Below are positions 24,850-33,337 of a DNA stretch of 64,000 nucleotides, piece by piece. Within the stretch, counting starts at the first letter, position 1. Each line of letters opens with the position of its first letter. The stretch is taken from positions 171,741-235,740 of the forward strand of contig JAIUPL010000007.1 in the NCBI GenBank assembly GCA_020160935.1, written 5' to 3'. The notes beneath the pieces were generated by a model, which saw nothing but the letters and a program-made list of their open reading frames with translations, made no database searches and was not told where the DNA came from. The stretch is from Bacteroidota bacterium (GTDB lineage: Bacteria > Bacteroidota > Bacteroidia > Chitinophagales > Saprospiraceae). The translations under genes were made by a program, and so were the position numbers.

Positions 24850-25926
24850 ATGCTGACGCTAGACCTTTTTACGCCCAACGACGACGTTCGACCTGTGTTT
24901 CTGACCGGAAGTTTCAATGATTGGACCACCCGCGACGAGCGGTTTAAAATGATGAAATTAAAGGAAGGGCATTACCAATATACCTTCAGGGAAATACCTG
25001 TCAATGGCGAGCCTTTTGAGTACAAATATGTGAAAGGCGGCTGGGAAGCCGAAGAACTCGGGCACGATGGCCATCCACCTACCAACAGGCGCATGGAAAA
25101 ACCGCGCGGAAAAGTAGCCGATATTGTACCACGCTGGAAACAGCACTCGGGCGCTTACGATCCTGGTTTCTACCCCGATATTCGGGTGGTGGCCAAACGA
25201 TTCAATGTGCCGCAATTGCGCCGCCGCCGCCGTATCTCTGTATTGCTGCCCTGGAATTATGAACTGAGCGACAAGCGTTATCCCGTTTTGTACCTGCAAG
25301 ACGGCCAAAACCTGTTTGAGCAGGATGCTCCGTTCGGCACCTGGGGTGTCGATCAGAAACTGGCATACATGGCACAGCATGGTAAAGGCGATGTGATTGT
25401 TGTAGCCATCGACCACGGCGGCAAGGAACGTATCAAGGAGTTTTCTCCTTACAACACCCACAAATGGGGCGAAGGACTGGGACAGGAATACGCCCGTTTT
25501 CTCGTGGAAACCCTGAAACCCTACATCGACCAACAATTCCGGACGCTGCCCGACAGGGCCCACACCGGTGTAGGCGGCAGCAGCATGGGCGGACTGATCA
25601 GTATTTATGCCGGCCTGATGTTTCCGCAGGTGTATTCCAAATTCATGATTTTTTCCCCTTCGCTGTGGCTCACACCGCGTATCTATTTCGAGCCGATGCA
25701 TTTTGCCCATTTTTCCACGCCTACCCGTATTTACCTGTATGGTGGCGGAAAGGAAGGCTCCAACATGGTGGCCAATGCCAAAAAATTCAAGGTGGCCGTG
25801 GAAAAACGTGGTATGCCGCCAGGATTGCTCCAGTTCCGACTGGAAATCGACCCCAATGGCCGCCACAATGAATCGCGCTGGGGCCAGGAGTTCCCTAAAG
25901 CAGCCGAGTGGCTTTACACTTTTTAG
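24850..25926 (+). CDS. Esterase-family alpha/beta hydrolase with N-terminal CBM20/48-like domain
   Basis: Residues 1-95 resemble a carbohydrate-binding/early-set Ig fold (FLTGSFNDWTTRDERFKM, YKYVKGGWEAEE), as in CBM48/CBM20 proteins. Residues 105-358 form an Esterase-D/Fes-type alpha/beta hydrolase: the nucleophile elbow GGSSMGG places Ser at 245, and a C-terminal His lies in GRHNESRW (about 339). Related enzymes hydrolyse siderophore esters, acetyl-xylan or feruloyl esters; the substrate here is unknown. There is no signal peptide, so it is probably cytoplasmic. The TAG stop starts a TTATTGG array. A MarR gene precedes it. Confidence 0.85.
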   Translation: MLTLDLFTPNDDVRPVFLTGSFNDWTTRDERFKMMKLKEGHYQYTFREIPVNGEPFEYKYVKGGWEAEELGHDGHPPTNRRMEKPRGKVADIVPRWKQHSGAYDPGFYPDIRVVAKRFNVPQLRRRRRISVLLPWNYELSDKRYPVLYLQDGQNLFEQDAPFGTWGVDQKLAYMAQHGKGDVIVVAIDHGGKERIKEFSPYNTHKWGEGLGQEYARFLVETLKPYIDQQFRTLPDRAHTGVGGSSMGGLISIYAGLMFPQVYSKFMIFSPSLWLTPRIYFEPMHFAHFSTPTRIYLYGGGKEGSNMVANAKKFKVAVEKRGMPPGLLQFRLEIDPNGRHNESRWGQEFPKAAEWLYTF

Positions 25927-25957
25927 TTATTGGTTATTAGTTATTGGTTATCAGGGG
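25924..25957. repeat. Single-arm TTATTGG array after the esterase gene
   Basis: TAGTTATTGG, TTATTAG, TTATTGG and TTATCAGGGG run directly from the stop codon. There is no inverted arm in the remaining 130 bases before the receptor gene, where no other feature was seen. Confidence 0.75.
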
Positions 25958-26088
25958 AAGAAGGGAACATTCTGGTGATTTCCTGAAAGATAAAGATAAT
26001 GACAACAAGAATCATCCCGAATCCTGGCTTTCACCAAAATTCGGGATGGCTAATGTTGTTTGCTAAAATAAAGACGCTGAAGCGGCTC

Positions 26089-28869
26089 TTAGAATTTAAA
26101 CGACAACTGCACATTAAACATCCGGCCCAACTGGCTGAACTGAGAGCCATTGTAACCCAGGATGTCGTAGCGGCCGCTGAAGCCCAGGAAACCACGCAGC
26201 AGGCTCTTGTCGGCCGGGTCGGCGATAGCGGCAGCGCCTTCGGCGTCGAGTGCTACCAGATCCCATTTCGGCAATACGTCGAGCAGGTTGTTGCAGTTCA
26301 GCGTAGCGGAGAATTTTTTGTTGAAGTTGTAACCGATGCTCAGGTCGGTCACCACGGCCGGGTCAAATTCCGCTTTGATGTGGTTCATGATAGCACCGCC
26401 ATTGTCCAGATCCTGGAAGCGGGTAGGGCCGAACAGAGTATTGTTCAGTCCGACAAACAATTTCCCTACCGAGTAATCGAGGCCGAGGATGGATTTGTAC
26501 TCTGGGCGGCTTTCCGTTAGCAGCGATTTGATCTGGGCGCTCAGGATACTCGAACCTGCTTGCTTAATAGCCTCTGGCTCGGCAGGCGTACCCACGATTT
26601 CATTGTTGAGGATAAAATTACCCGCCAGGTTCACATTCAGGTTGCCATTGCCCAGGCCGATATTGCGGTAAGACACCACATAATCGATACCGGAGGTACT
26701 GGTTTCGATACCATTAATAAAGAACTGGATATTGGCTACACCTGCTCTGGTAAGGATAGCGCCCAGTGTGCTGTTCGGGTCGCTCGACGAGATGGACGAA
26801 CTGTACACAATGCGGTCTTTCACATCGATTTTGAAAAAGTCGAGCGAAACGCTCAGGTTGTCAGTCGGGTTCAGGCCAATGCCGAGGGCGAGGTTGGTCG
26901 AATTTTCCGGTTTGAGGTTGGGGATACCCAGTGCCCGCGCTTGTGCGCTGCGGTTGTTGAACAAGCCCGACAACTGGATGGTGCCACCTACAAAAGATGC
27001 CTGCGTAGACTGTGCGTAAATCTGATGCAGGGTAGGGGCCCGGAAGCCGGTAGAGTAGGAACCGCGAATGACTACTTTGTTATCGAGAAGTTTGTAGCGC
27101 GAAGAAAGTTTGTACACATTGGCATTGCCAAAATCGCTATAGTTTTCGGTACGGAAAGCGCCGTTGATGAGGAAATTTTCGGTGATATCGTACGTGAGGT
27201 CCACATACCCACCCAGGTTGAAACGGGTGTTGACGCCGGCATTCACCGCATTGATACCAGGGAAAGAGTTGGCGCCCTCGCCGGAATAAGAGGCGGTATC
27301 GCCAGCAAAAATGGTGTACGACTCCGAACGCGCTTCCATACCCAGGGCCAGGTGCAGGTCGTCGTTGATGGCTTTCGTTACGTCGATATTGCCTACCGTG
27401 TGGTTGAAGCCGTATCCGCCGGGGCGGAAGCGGGTGGGGCTGGCAGTGCCGAGGGTGCGGTTGACGGTGTTATCAACGGTGTACAATTGTTTGTTGCCGC
27501 CGAGGGTAAAACTCAGGTCGGTTGTCCAGCCGTTTTGTTCGTTTTTAGCGCCTACTGTGAAGTTGTAGTCGCTCAGGTCGCCTTCAAAAGTAGGTCCGTA
27601 GCCGATATAACCACGGTAAATAGCCGGGTCGTCTGTCGGGAAAGCCAGCGTAGCATCATTGATGTAGTTTTTGCCGCCGTTGTCGGTCACGCTGTGCAGC
27701 AGCCCGCGATCCTGGCGCCAGTAGGGCGTACGGAAGTTGGCGTTGCTGATTACTTTTTTGGCTACATAGGCAGCATTGGCGTACAGCAGGGTGTTTTCAC
27801 CCACCGGCAAGCCGCCGTTGATGAGGAATCGGGCTGCGCTCACTTCGCCGGTGCCGTTGATATTGCCTGCTGTGGGGTAGTCGGCCAAATAGCGCTCAAT
27901 GAGTGCATTTTGTTCCGAACTGCCGCCGAAAGTGGCGAGTTCTGTTGCCAGGTCTACCTTGCCCGAACGCACGGCATTTTCTTGTTGGCTGAAATTCAGG
28001 GTGTAGTTTATATACCCGCGGTCGCCGAAGTTGGAGCCGCTGTTGAGCGATACACCATACGTTTCGCCATCACCTTCTCCGGTGATACCTGCATTGAGGT
28101 TCAGCGTGGTGTATTCGAAACGATCTTTGAGGATGACGTTCATAACGCCTGCGATTGCGTCGGAGCCGTATTGAGCCGAAGCGCCATCGCGCAGGATTTC
28201 CACGCGTTTGATAGCATCGGTAGGAATAGCAGACAGGTCGACGCCCGTTTCACCGCGGCCGGGCGAGAACTGAACGTACAGCAGTGAACTCAGGTTTTTG
28301 CGTTTGCCGTTGATCAGTACGAGGGTACGGCTCGGGCCCATGTTGCGAATTTCGTACGGGTCGAGCAGGGTTGTGGCGTCATTTACGGGGGTATTTACCG
28401 TGTTAAAAGAAGGTACTCGGTATTGCAATGCCTTGTCAAATGTCGTTTGTCCGGTGCTCAGCAGGTCCTTGGTTGCCAGTACGTCGATCGGCAGCGGCGA
28501 ATCGGTGATGGTACGCTGGCTACTGCGGCTACCGGTACTGATGACGACCTCGCCCAGTATGTTTGCATCTACATCCATGGTTACATTCAGTATGCCGGAT
28601 TCCGGTATCGCCAGTTCCTGCGTAATGTGGCCAGTGGAAGTGAATACCAGCATTTTGTACTCATTCGGTACGTTCACGCTGTACTTTCCATCAATATCGG
28701 TAGTAGCACCGCCGGTAGTGCCTTTGATTCGGATACTGACACCCGGCAGTCCGGCGCCGTCGGTTTTATCCTGTACGGTTCCGGTGACTTGACGGCTCTG
28801 CGCGCCGACCACGTGTGAAATGCATAGCAAGATGCAGGTACTGAGAAAAATTTGGAAAAGTCGCTTCAT
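26089..28869 (-). CDS. TonB-dependent outer membrane receptor with carboxypeptidase-like domain
   Basis: The start is the ATG at 28869 (MKRLFQIFLSTCILLCIS...), giving 926 residues. The 80 residues encoded upstream in frame are partly translated GTTGATAAAT array and are rejected. A signal peptide (1-24) is followed by a CarboxypepD_reg-like domain (about 27-110, VTGTVQDKTDGAGLPGVSIRI), a plug domain (about 120-240, LVLINGKRKN and VEILRDGASAQYGSDAIAG) and a 22-strand-type barrel ending in LSFKF. It imports a bulky ligand (siderophore, glycan or vitamin) using TonB energy. No SusD partner is adjacent, so it is not a standard polysaccharide-utilisation pair. Confidence 0.94.
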   Translation of the reverse strand: MKRLFQIFLSTCILLCISHVVGAQSRQVTGTVQDKTDGAGLPGVSIRIKGTTGGATTDIDGKYSVNVPNEYKMLVFTSTGHITQELAIPESGILNVTMDVDANILGEVVISTGSRSSQRTITDSPLPIDVLATKDLLSTGQTTFDKALQYRVPSFNTVNTPVNDATTLLDPYEIRNMGPSRTLVLINGKRKNLSSLLYVQFSPGRGETGVDLSAIPTDAIKRVEILRDGASAQYGSDAIAGVMNVILKDRFEYTTLNLNAGITGEGDGETYGVSLNSGSNFGDRGYINYTLNFSQQENAVRSGKVDLATELATFGGSSEQNALIERYLADYPTAGNINGTGEVSAARFLINGGLPVGENTLLYANAAYVAKKVISNANFRTPYWRQDRGLLHSVTDNGGKNYINDATLAFPTDDPAIYRGYIGYGPTFEGDLSDYNFTVGAKNEQNGWTTDLSFTLGGNKQLYTVDNTVNRTLGTASPTRFRPGGYGFNHTVGNIDVTKAINDDLHLALGMEARSESYTIFAGDTASYSGEGANSFPGINAVNAGVNTRFNLGGYVDLTYDITENFLINGAFRTENYSDFGNANVYKLSSRYKLLDNKVVIRGSYSTGFRAPTLHQIYAQSTQASFVGGTIQLSGLFNNRSAQARALGIPNLKPENSTNLALGIGLNPTDNLSVSLDFFKIDVKDRIVYSSSISSSDPNSTLGAILTRAGVANIQFFINGIETSTSGIDYVVSYRNIGLGNGNLNVNLAGNFILNNEIVGTPAEPEAIKQAGSSILSAQIKSLLTESRPEYKSILGLDYSVGKLFVGLNNTLFGPTRFQDLDNGGAIMNHIKAEFDPAVVTDLSIGYNFNKKFSATLNCNNLLDVLPKWDLVALDAEGAAAIADPADKSLLRGFLGFSGRYDILGYNGSQFSQLGRMFNVQLSFKF

Positions 28870-28975
28870 ACAAAAAGGGCAAGTTTTAAAAATTAACAAA
28901 TTATTGCTTTGCTGCAGAAGCAAATATGAAATATGTTTTTTGGTTTGACAAGAAAAACTGTTGTTAACGCAAAAA

Positions 28976-29169
28976 GGGTTGATAAATGTTGATGAGGGTT
29001 GATGAGGTTGATAAATGTTGATAAATGTTGATGAGGGTTGATAAGTGTTGATATTCATCGGCTCGAGGTAAGGGTTGGTTTTTTCATTCATCGAGTGGCT
29101 GAATATCAACCCTCATCAACCCTCATCAACCTTTATCAACCTCATCAACCTCATCAACCCTATCAACCC
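28976..29169. repeat. GTTGATAAAT/GTTGATGAGG hairpin
   Basis: The left arm (about 28976-29050) alternates 10-bp units GTTGATAAAT and 9-10-bp units GTTGATGAGG. The right arm (about 29104-29169) is complementary. The right arm contains the TGA stop of the next gene (GGT TGA TAG). The loop includes ATTCATCGGCTCGAGG and its partial complement CATTCATCGAGTGGCTGAAT. Confidence 0.9.
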
Positions 29170-30254
29170 TTCTTCCTCACATACCGATTCGTATTGCCCG
29201 TGCCTCCGATCTGGGAAATTTCCAGCACCTTGCCATCCGCTTTTACGATGCTGTAGCATATATCGTCCTGGCCAATAACTTTCAGGCAGGGCATTTTCCC
29301 GACAGGATTACAATCTTGCGGACAAACAGGATAATAGATATAGCGTGCGGGCAGCGGCTCCTGCCCTTCATATAAGTCGATGTACTGGCCATTTACAATT
29401 TTCACGGATGCTTTTGGGTCGTCGGCCGATTGCCACTCTCCCTGTAACAAACCCACCGTACGCGCGTCGGCCTTGCCCAGGAACGGATCGTTAAAACTTT
29501 GGCGTTTGTAAGTACCGTCCGCTTTTACATTGGCGCCGAAACCGCAAAATGCATCTGTGCCGGCGAGCGTTTCGATTTCCACGCCGTCGGCCTTCCAGGT
29601 AAATTGCAAGGTGCATTCGCCGCCGTATTCGTTCAGCGAATATTTAGCCACGTTCTGTGGCGACAGAGTGGCCTCGCCTTCCATAAAACCCTGATTGGGT
29701 GCTTCGCCAGCGCCGAAAACAGAGAGTTTGAACTTGATTTTGTCGAAAGCCGTCTGGCTCACCTGCAATTCGCCGGTGCCCTGGAAATTAGGCGTATCAA
29801 AGCCATAGGTACCCGTAATCGGGTCGGAACTGGGCTCAACAATGTCGTCTTCCAGTTCGGAAGCGATGGCCAGCATTTCCACCTCACCCAGGATGGTTTT
29901 GGCGGATTCGCCCACTTGCGGGTCGTTTTCAAGCGGTTTTACGGCTGCAATGATCGCCTGTTGCATGGCAAAACGCTGCTCTACGCTGCCGCGCGCCGAA
30001 TTGGTCAGCACGCTGTCGCGCAAGATGTACAGCCAGCCAACTACATGGTCTTCGCCTTTTTCATAGGTACGCTGAAAATCGGCCAGGGTTCTTTTCGGGT
30101 TGCTCAAAAGCAGGTCTTTTACGGCAAGGGCTTCCGTAACACAGTTGTTGCCGCCACATTTTTTGAAATCTGCCCAGGGGCCGGTTTCAACGTTTTTGCA
30201 ATACATCAACAGGGCAGTTGCTGCAAACAGCAGCAGGTACATCGATTTTTTCAT
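29163..30254 (-). CDS. Lipoprotein of unknown function
   Basis: The start is set at the ATG at 30254 (MKKSMYLLLFAATALLMYC), giving 363 residues with a lipoprotein-like signal and Cys at about residue 19. The mature part begins with a helical region, then a beta-rich C-terminal half with repeated Gly/Tyr/Phe strands (GTYGFDTPNFQGTGELQVS, TYKRQSFNDPF) and four Cys near the C-terminus (YYPVCPQDCNPVGKMPC). No known domain was recognised. It is probably outer-membrane anchored. It precedes nothing obvious; the RND exporter gene is upstream on the same strand. Confidence 0.7.
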   Translation of the reverse strand: MKKSMYLLLFAATALLMYCKNVETGPWADFKKCGGNNCVTEALAVKDLLLSNPKRTLADFQRTYEKGEDHVVGWLYILRDSVLTNSARGSVEQRFAMQQAIIAAVKPLENDPQVGESAKTILGEVEMLAIASELEDDIVEPSSDPITGTYGFDTPNFQGTGELQVSQTAFDKIKFKLSVFGAGEAPNQGFMEGEATLSPQNVAKYSLNEYGGECTLQFTWKADGVEIETLAGTDAFCGFGANVKADGTYKRQSFNDPFLGKADARTVGLLQGEWQSADDPKASVKIVNGQYIDLYEGQEPLPARYIYYPVCPQDCNPVGKMPCLKVIGQDDICYSIVKADGKVLEISQIGGTGNTNRYVRKKG

Positions 30255-30363
30255 AGGTACAATTGAAATGGTTATTGGATATGGATACTGCGTGATGCGA
30301 AGCCGAACGCAGTATCCCGAAAACGGGGCGAATTTCAAAATTTTGAACAACAACCACCCACAA

Positions 30364-30437
30364 TGTTCTAAGAGCGTGTTCGGGAATTTATTTCCGGCCT
30401 TCTTTCGGCTCAGAATAAATTCCTGAACACGCTCTAA
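30364..30437. repeat. Imperfect inverted repeat with GAGCGTGTTC ends
   Basis: TAAGAGCGTGTTCGGGAATT at 30369 pairs with AATTCCTGAACACGCTCTAA near 30419-30438 (one or two mismatches) around a loop with TCCGGCCTTCTTTCGG. It is followed by 9-bp-type units ATCCGTGTA/ATCCGCCTCTA up to the exporter stop. It resembles a small MITE or terminator. Confidence 0.65.
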
Positions 30438-30498
30438 AACCCGCACCACCCACCTTTCCAATCCGTGTAATCCGCCTCTAATCTGTGTAATCCGTGTT

Positions 30499-32730
30499 TC
30501 ACTTGATCATGCGCCGTACCAGCACCGGCACCAGCAATAAATCGCAAAACAGCGCCCCTGCCAGCGTCGCGCTCACCAGCAAACCCACCGAAACGGAGGG
30601 AGGATGAATGGAAAACAGCATGACCAGAAAACTAAAAAACAGGATCAAACTGCCCATACACATGGCTTTGCCGGTTTCGGCCAGGGTGGTGCGCAGCGCT
30701 TCTTCCACGTTCATGCCCTGTTCGCGGCATAGTTTGAAATTGCTCAAAAAATGCACCGTATCGTCGGTAGCGATGCCAAAAACAATACTGAACACAGTAG
30801 CGATACCCGCTTCCAGCGGGATGCCCAGGAATCCGATGAGCGCCCCGGCAAAAAACAGCGGAAATACATTCGGAATGGTGAACACCAGCACCATGCGCAA
30901 ATCTTTGAATAACAAGCCCATAATGAGTGCTACCACCAGTACCGAGGGAATAAGTCCCTGCAACATATTGTCGCGGATGTACGCGGAATTTTTGTCGAGA
31001 ATCACCCCCGTACCGGTGGTTTTAAACCGGACGATATTACTGTCGATGTGCGACGTTTTCCAGGCATCGATGCTGGCCTGAATGATCGCCACGGTATCGC
31101 GGCCTACGTCCTGCATACGCCCGGCAATGCGGGCTTTGTCGCGATTTTTGCTCAGCAGCACATCCGAAGCAGACGGCGGTAATTGCGCAGCAAGCCGATG
31201 TATTTTTTCAAATTCCGCCAGGCTGTCGGGCAATCGGTAGGCCTCGGGTCGGTTGCCATAGTTCATGGCGTGGAGGCTGCGGTACAGGTCGTTGACCGAC
31301 ACCAGTGTTTTCACCGGGGCGTAGGTACGCACATGCTGTTCAAATTTATCCATTTCGCGCAGCACCTCGAAATCGTCGGCAGGACGCCCGTTTTGTGGAA
31401 AAACAGCAAACTCCAGCGGTCGGAACCCGGAAAACTTTTGTTCGAAATACAAAAAATCCCGGGTGATCTGTTGGCCGCGTGGCAGGTTGTGTTTGATGCG
31501 GTAGTTGGTGTTGATTTGCGAAATGCCCCAAAAACACAAGGCCAGCAAACCCAGCGATACCCAGGCAATTTGCCGGCCGCGCAGTCGGGTAAACTGGTAA
31601 ATGCGCTCCATGGCTTTTCCCCAGAAAGCGTATTCCGGCGTGAACTTCACCAGTTGATCTGCTGAAAAACGCGGCAACATCGCCCATAGCCAGCCATAAA
31701 TCACAAAAAATGCCGCCACAACGCCCAGTGCAGCATTGAGGCCGAATCCTTGAATGGGCGCCGTCCGGTTGGTGATGAGCGAGGCAAAACCAATGGCTGT
31801 AGTGATGCAGGTGATAAAGGTGGCCAGCCCGATTTCTTTCAGGGTAATGCGAATGGCTAACTGCCGTTCATGTCCTTTGCCGAGTTCGTCGAGGTATTTG
31901 CTGGTGATGTGAATCGTATCTGCCACGCCTACGATGCACATCAGGATAGGGTAGAGGGCTGCCAGCGCATTCAGTTCGCGCCCCATAGCGCTCAACAGTC
32001 CCAGAAAAAACAGCAACGACAGCCCAATTCCGGCCATCGCGATGAACACCGACCACCAGCGCCGGAAAATAAAAAACAGAATGGCCGTTGCCAGCAATGC
32101 CGCTACGAGGGTGGACACCGCCACTTCCCTAATTTCCATCCATACCATTTCTGTCTGAAAACCGGCGCGCCCCAGGGTGTGCGTCGCCTCGAACGGATAC
32201 GATTTCAGAAGGATGTTCAGGCTGTCCATCAATTCGCCGGCCTGTTCCAGCGAAGTGTTGTTGATGGTTTTCAGCACAACGGTGAGCGCTGTAGCATCTT
32301 CCGAAATCAGGTTGTGTACGAATCGCTGGTCCTGCAGCACCCGCCGGCGGTCGCTTTCATAAAACGCCGGCTGATCGAGGTGAATGGCCGGCGTACTCGT
32401 AATACCAAACGGCGTTTTAAGCGGATACTGCATGCGCGTCAGCGAACTGACGGAAGTAATGTGCGGCAATTGCACCGCTTTCAGGGAAAAATCATGGAAT
32501 TGCGCCAAAAATACCGAGTCGAACACCCCTTCCTTGCGCTCCACGGCAACGAGCAAAAAATTGTCGTCGCTTTCAAAATCGCGGATGTAATTTTTGAAAA
32601 ACTCCCAGTCAGGGTCGCCTTGTGGGAAAAACTGCTCAAAATCGAAGGTGAATTTGAGGCGGGTTAGCAGAAAAAAACTCAGAACGGTCAGCAGCCCATA
32701 CAGTCCGAGCAAGAGGTTGCGCTGTTTCAT
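30499..32730 (-). CDS. RND-superfamily exporter (MMPL type)
   Basis: The 743-residue protein has the two-times-six transmembrane layout of small RND exporters: TM1 at about 5-25, a large extracytoplasmic loop, TM clusters at about 205-340 and 375-395, a second loop, and a C-terminal TM cluster from about 600. Conserved charged motifs include GVADTIHITSKYLDELG and FGIATDDTVHFLSNFK in equivalent helices, which carry the proton relay. Such proteins move lipids, hopanoids or hydrophobic compounds. No MFP/OMF partner is adjacent, which fits the MMPL-like class. The start at 32730 is well placed just before TM1. Confidence 0.9.
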   Translation of the reverse strand: MKQRNLLLGLYGLLTVLSFFLLTRLKFTFDFEQFFPQGDPDWEFFKNYIRDFESDDNFLLVAVERKEGVFDSVFLAQFHDFSLKAVQLPHITSVSSLTRMQYPLKTPFGITSTPAIHLDQPAFYESDRRRVLQDQRFVHNLISEDATALTVVLKTINNTSLEQAGELMDSLNILLKSYPFEATHTLGRAGFQTEMVWMEIREVAVSTLVAALLATAILFFIFRRWWSVFIAMAGIGLSLLFFLGLLSAMGRELNALAALYPILMCIVGVADTIHITSKYLDELGKGHERQLAIRITLKEIGLATFITCITTAIGFASLITNRTAPIQGFGLNAALGVVAAFFVIYGWLWAMLPRFSADQLVKFTPEYAFWGKAMERIYQFTRLRGRQIAWVSLGLLALCFWGISQINTNYRIKHNLPRGQQITRDFLYFEQKFSGFRPLEFAVFPQNGRPADDFEVLREMDKFEQHVRTYAPVKTLVSVNDLYRSLHAMNYGNRPEAYRLPDSLAEFEKIHRLAAQLPPSASDVLLSKNRDKARIAGRMQDVGRDTVAIIQASIDAWKTSHIDSNIVRFKTTGTGVILDKNSAYIRDNMLQGLIPSVLVVALIMGLLFKDLRMVLVFTIPNVFPLFFAGALIGFLGIPLEAGIATVFSIVFGIATDDTVHFLSNFKLCREQGMNVEEALRTTLAETGKAMCMGSLILFFSFLVMLFSIHPPSVSVGLLVSATLAGALFCDLLLVPVLVRRMIK

Positions 32731-32905
32731 TTTTGCAGTGATAGGTGGGCAAAAAGTTTACAGCGAAACGGACAAGGGGCGCAAACGTTTAGAATCGAGG
32801 AAATTTTGGAAGCAGTATAAATTGTGGGGTGTTCGGCTTCGCCGCCCGATTTTTAAGGGCCGGTCGGCTTCGCTTCCCGACAGGGGGAACTTTGGATTAT
32901 GCGGA

Positions 32906-33282
32906 TAAAGCGGATGAAATGGATTTTTTGGCCTTGCGGCCAAAATTTGCTCGTTTGCAAGCATGTCGAGTGTGCCAATGTTGTTGCCCATTGCCAAGCG
33001 CGAAGGTGCCTGGTAGCATGGACTTTAGTCCGTCGGGACAGCGCCTTTCAAGGCGCATAAAATATTATTTTTTTGTTGTGAGCGCCATAAATGGCGCTGT
33101 CCCGACGGACTAAAGTCCATGCTACCAGGCACCTTCGCGCTTGGCTGTTATTGGAGCGTCTGCCGGCTGGCCGAGGAAACAAACAACCCCAAAATGTGGG
33201 AAAGTGGTGCCGGAGTATATGTTGTGCAAGGAAAAAATCAATTGAAGTGGCCGACAGGCCACAAAAATCCATTTCATCCGCC
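32906..33282. repeat. Outer arms enclosing the REP-like element
   Basis: GCGGATGAAATGGATTTTTTG at about 32911-32931 is complementary to CAAAAATCCATTTCATCCGC at about 33262-33281. Still further out, GGCTTCGCTTCCCGACAGG pairs imperfectly with CCTGTCGAGGGGCGAAGCC near 33307-33325. The whole 32731-33337 gap is thus nested palindromes around the element at 32993-33145; no gene was seen. Confidence 0.75.
32993..33145. repeat. REP/MITE-like palindromic element, copy 2
   Basis: Perfect 53-bp arms (32993-33045 and 33093-33145) begin GCCAAGCG and end CGCTTGGC, with an inner palindrome GGACTTTAGTCC preceded by GTAGCAT and followed by GTCGGGACAGCGCC. Compared with copy 1, the small palindrome has changed on both sides (GGGCT/AGCCC to GGACT/AGTCC), so pairing is preserved. 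Confidence 0.9.
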
Positions 33283-33337
33283 TGATCCGCAGCATCCAAT
33301 GTTCTTCCTGTCGAGGGGCGAAGCCAAACGCCCCAAC

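Noticed and set aside
28870..29109. 80-residue N-terminal extension of the TonB receptor
   Set aside because: The extension translates the GTTGATAAAT array (YQPSSTFIN repeats) and precedes a perfect signal peptide; the start was placed at 28869.
30364..30437. Complete insertion sequence around the GAGCGTGTTC repeat
   Set aside because: Only 74 bp with no transposase; at most a small MITE or terminator.
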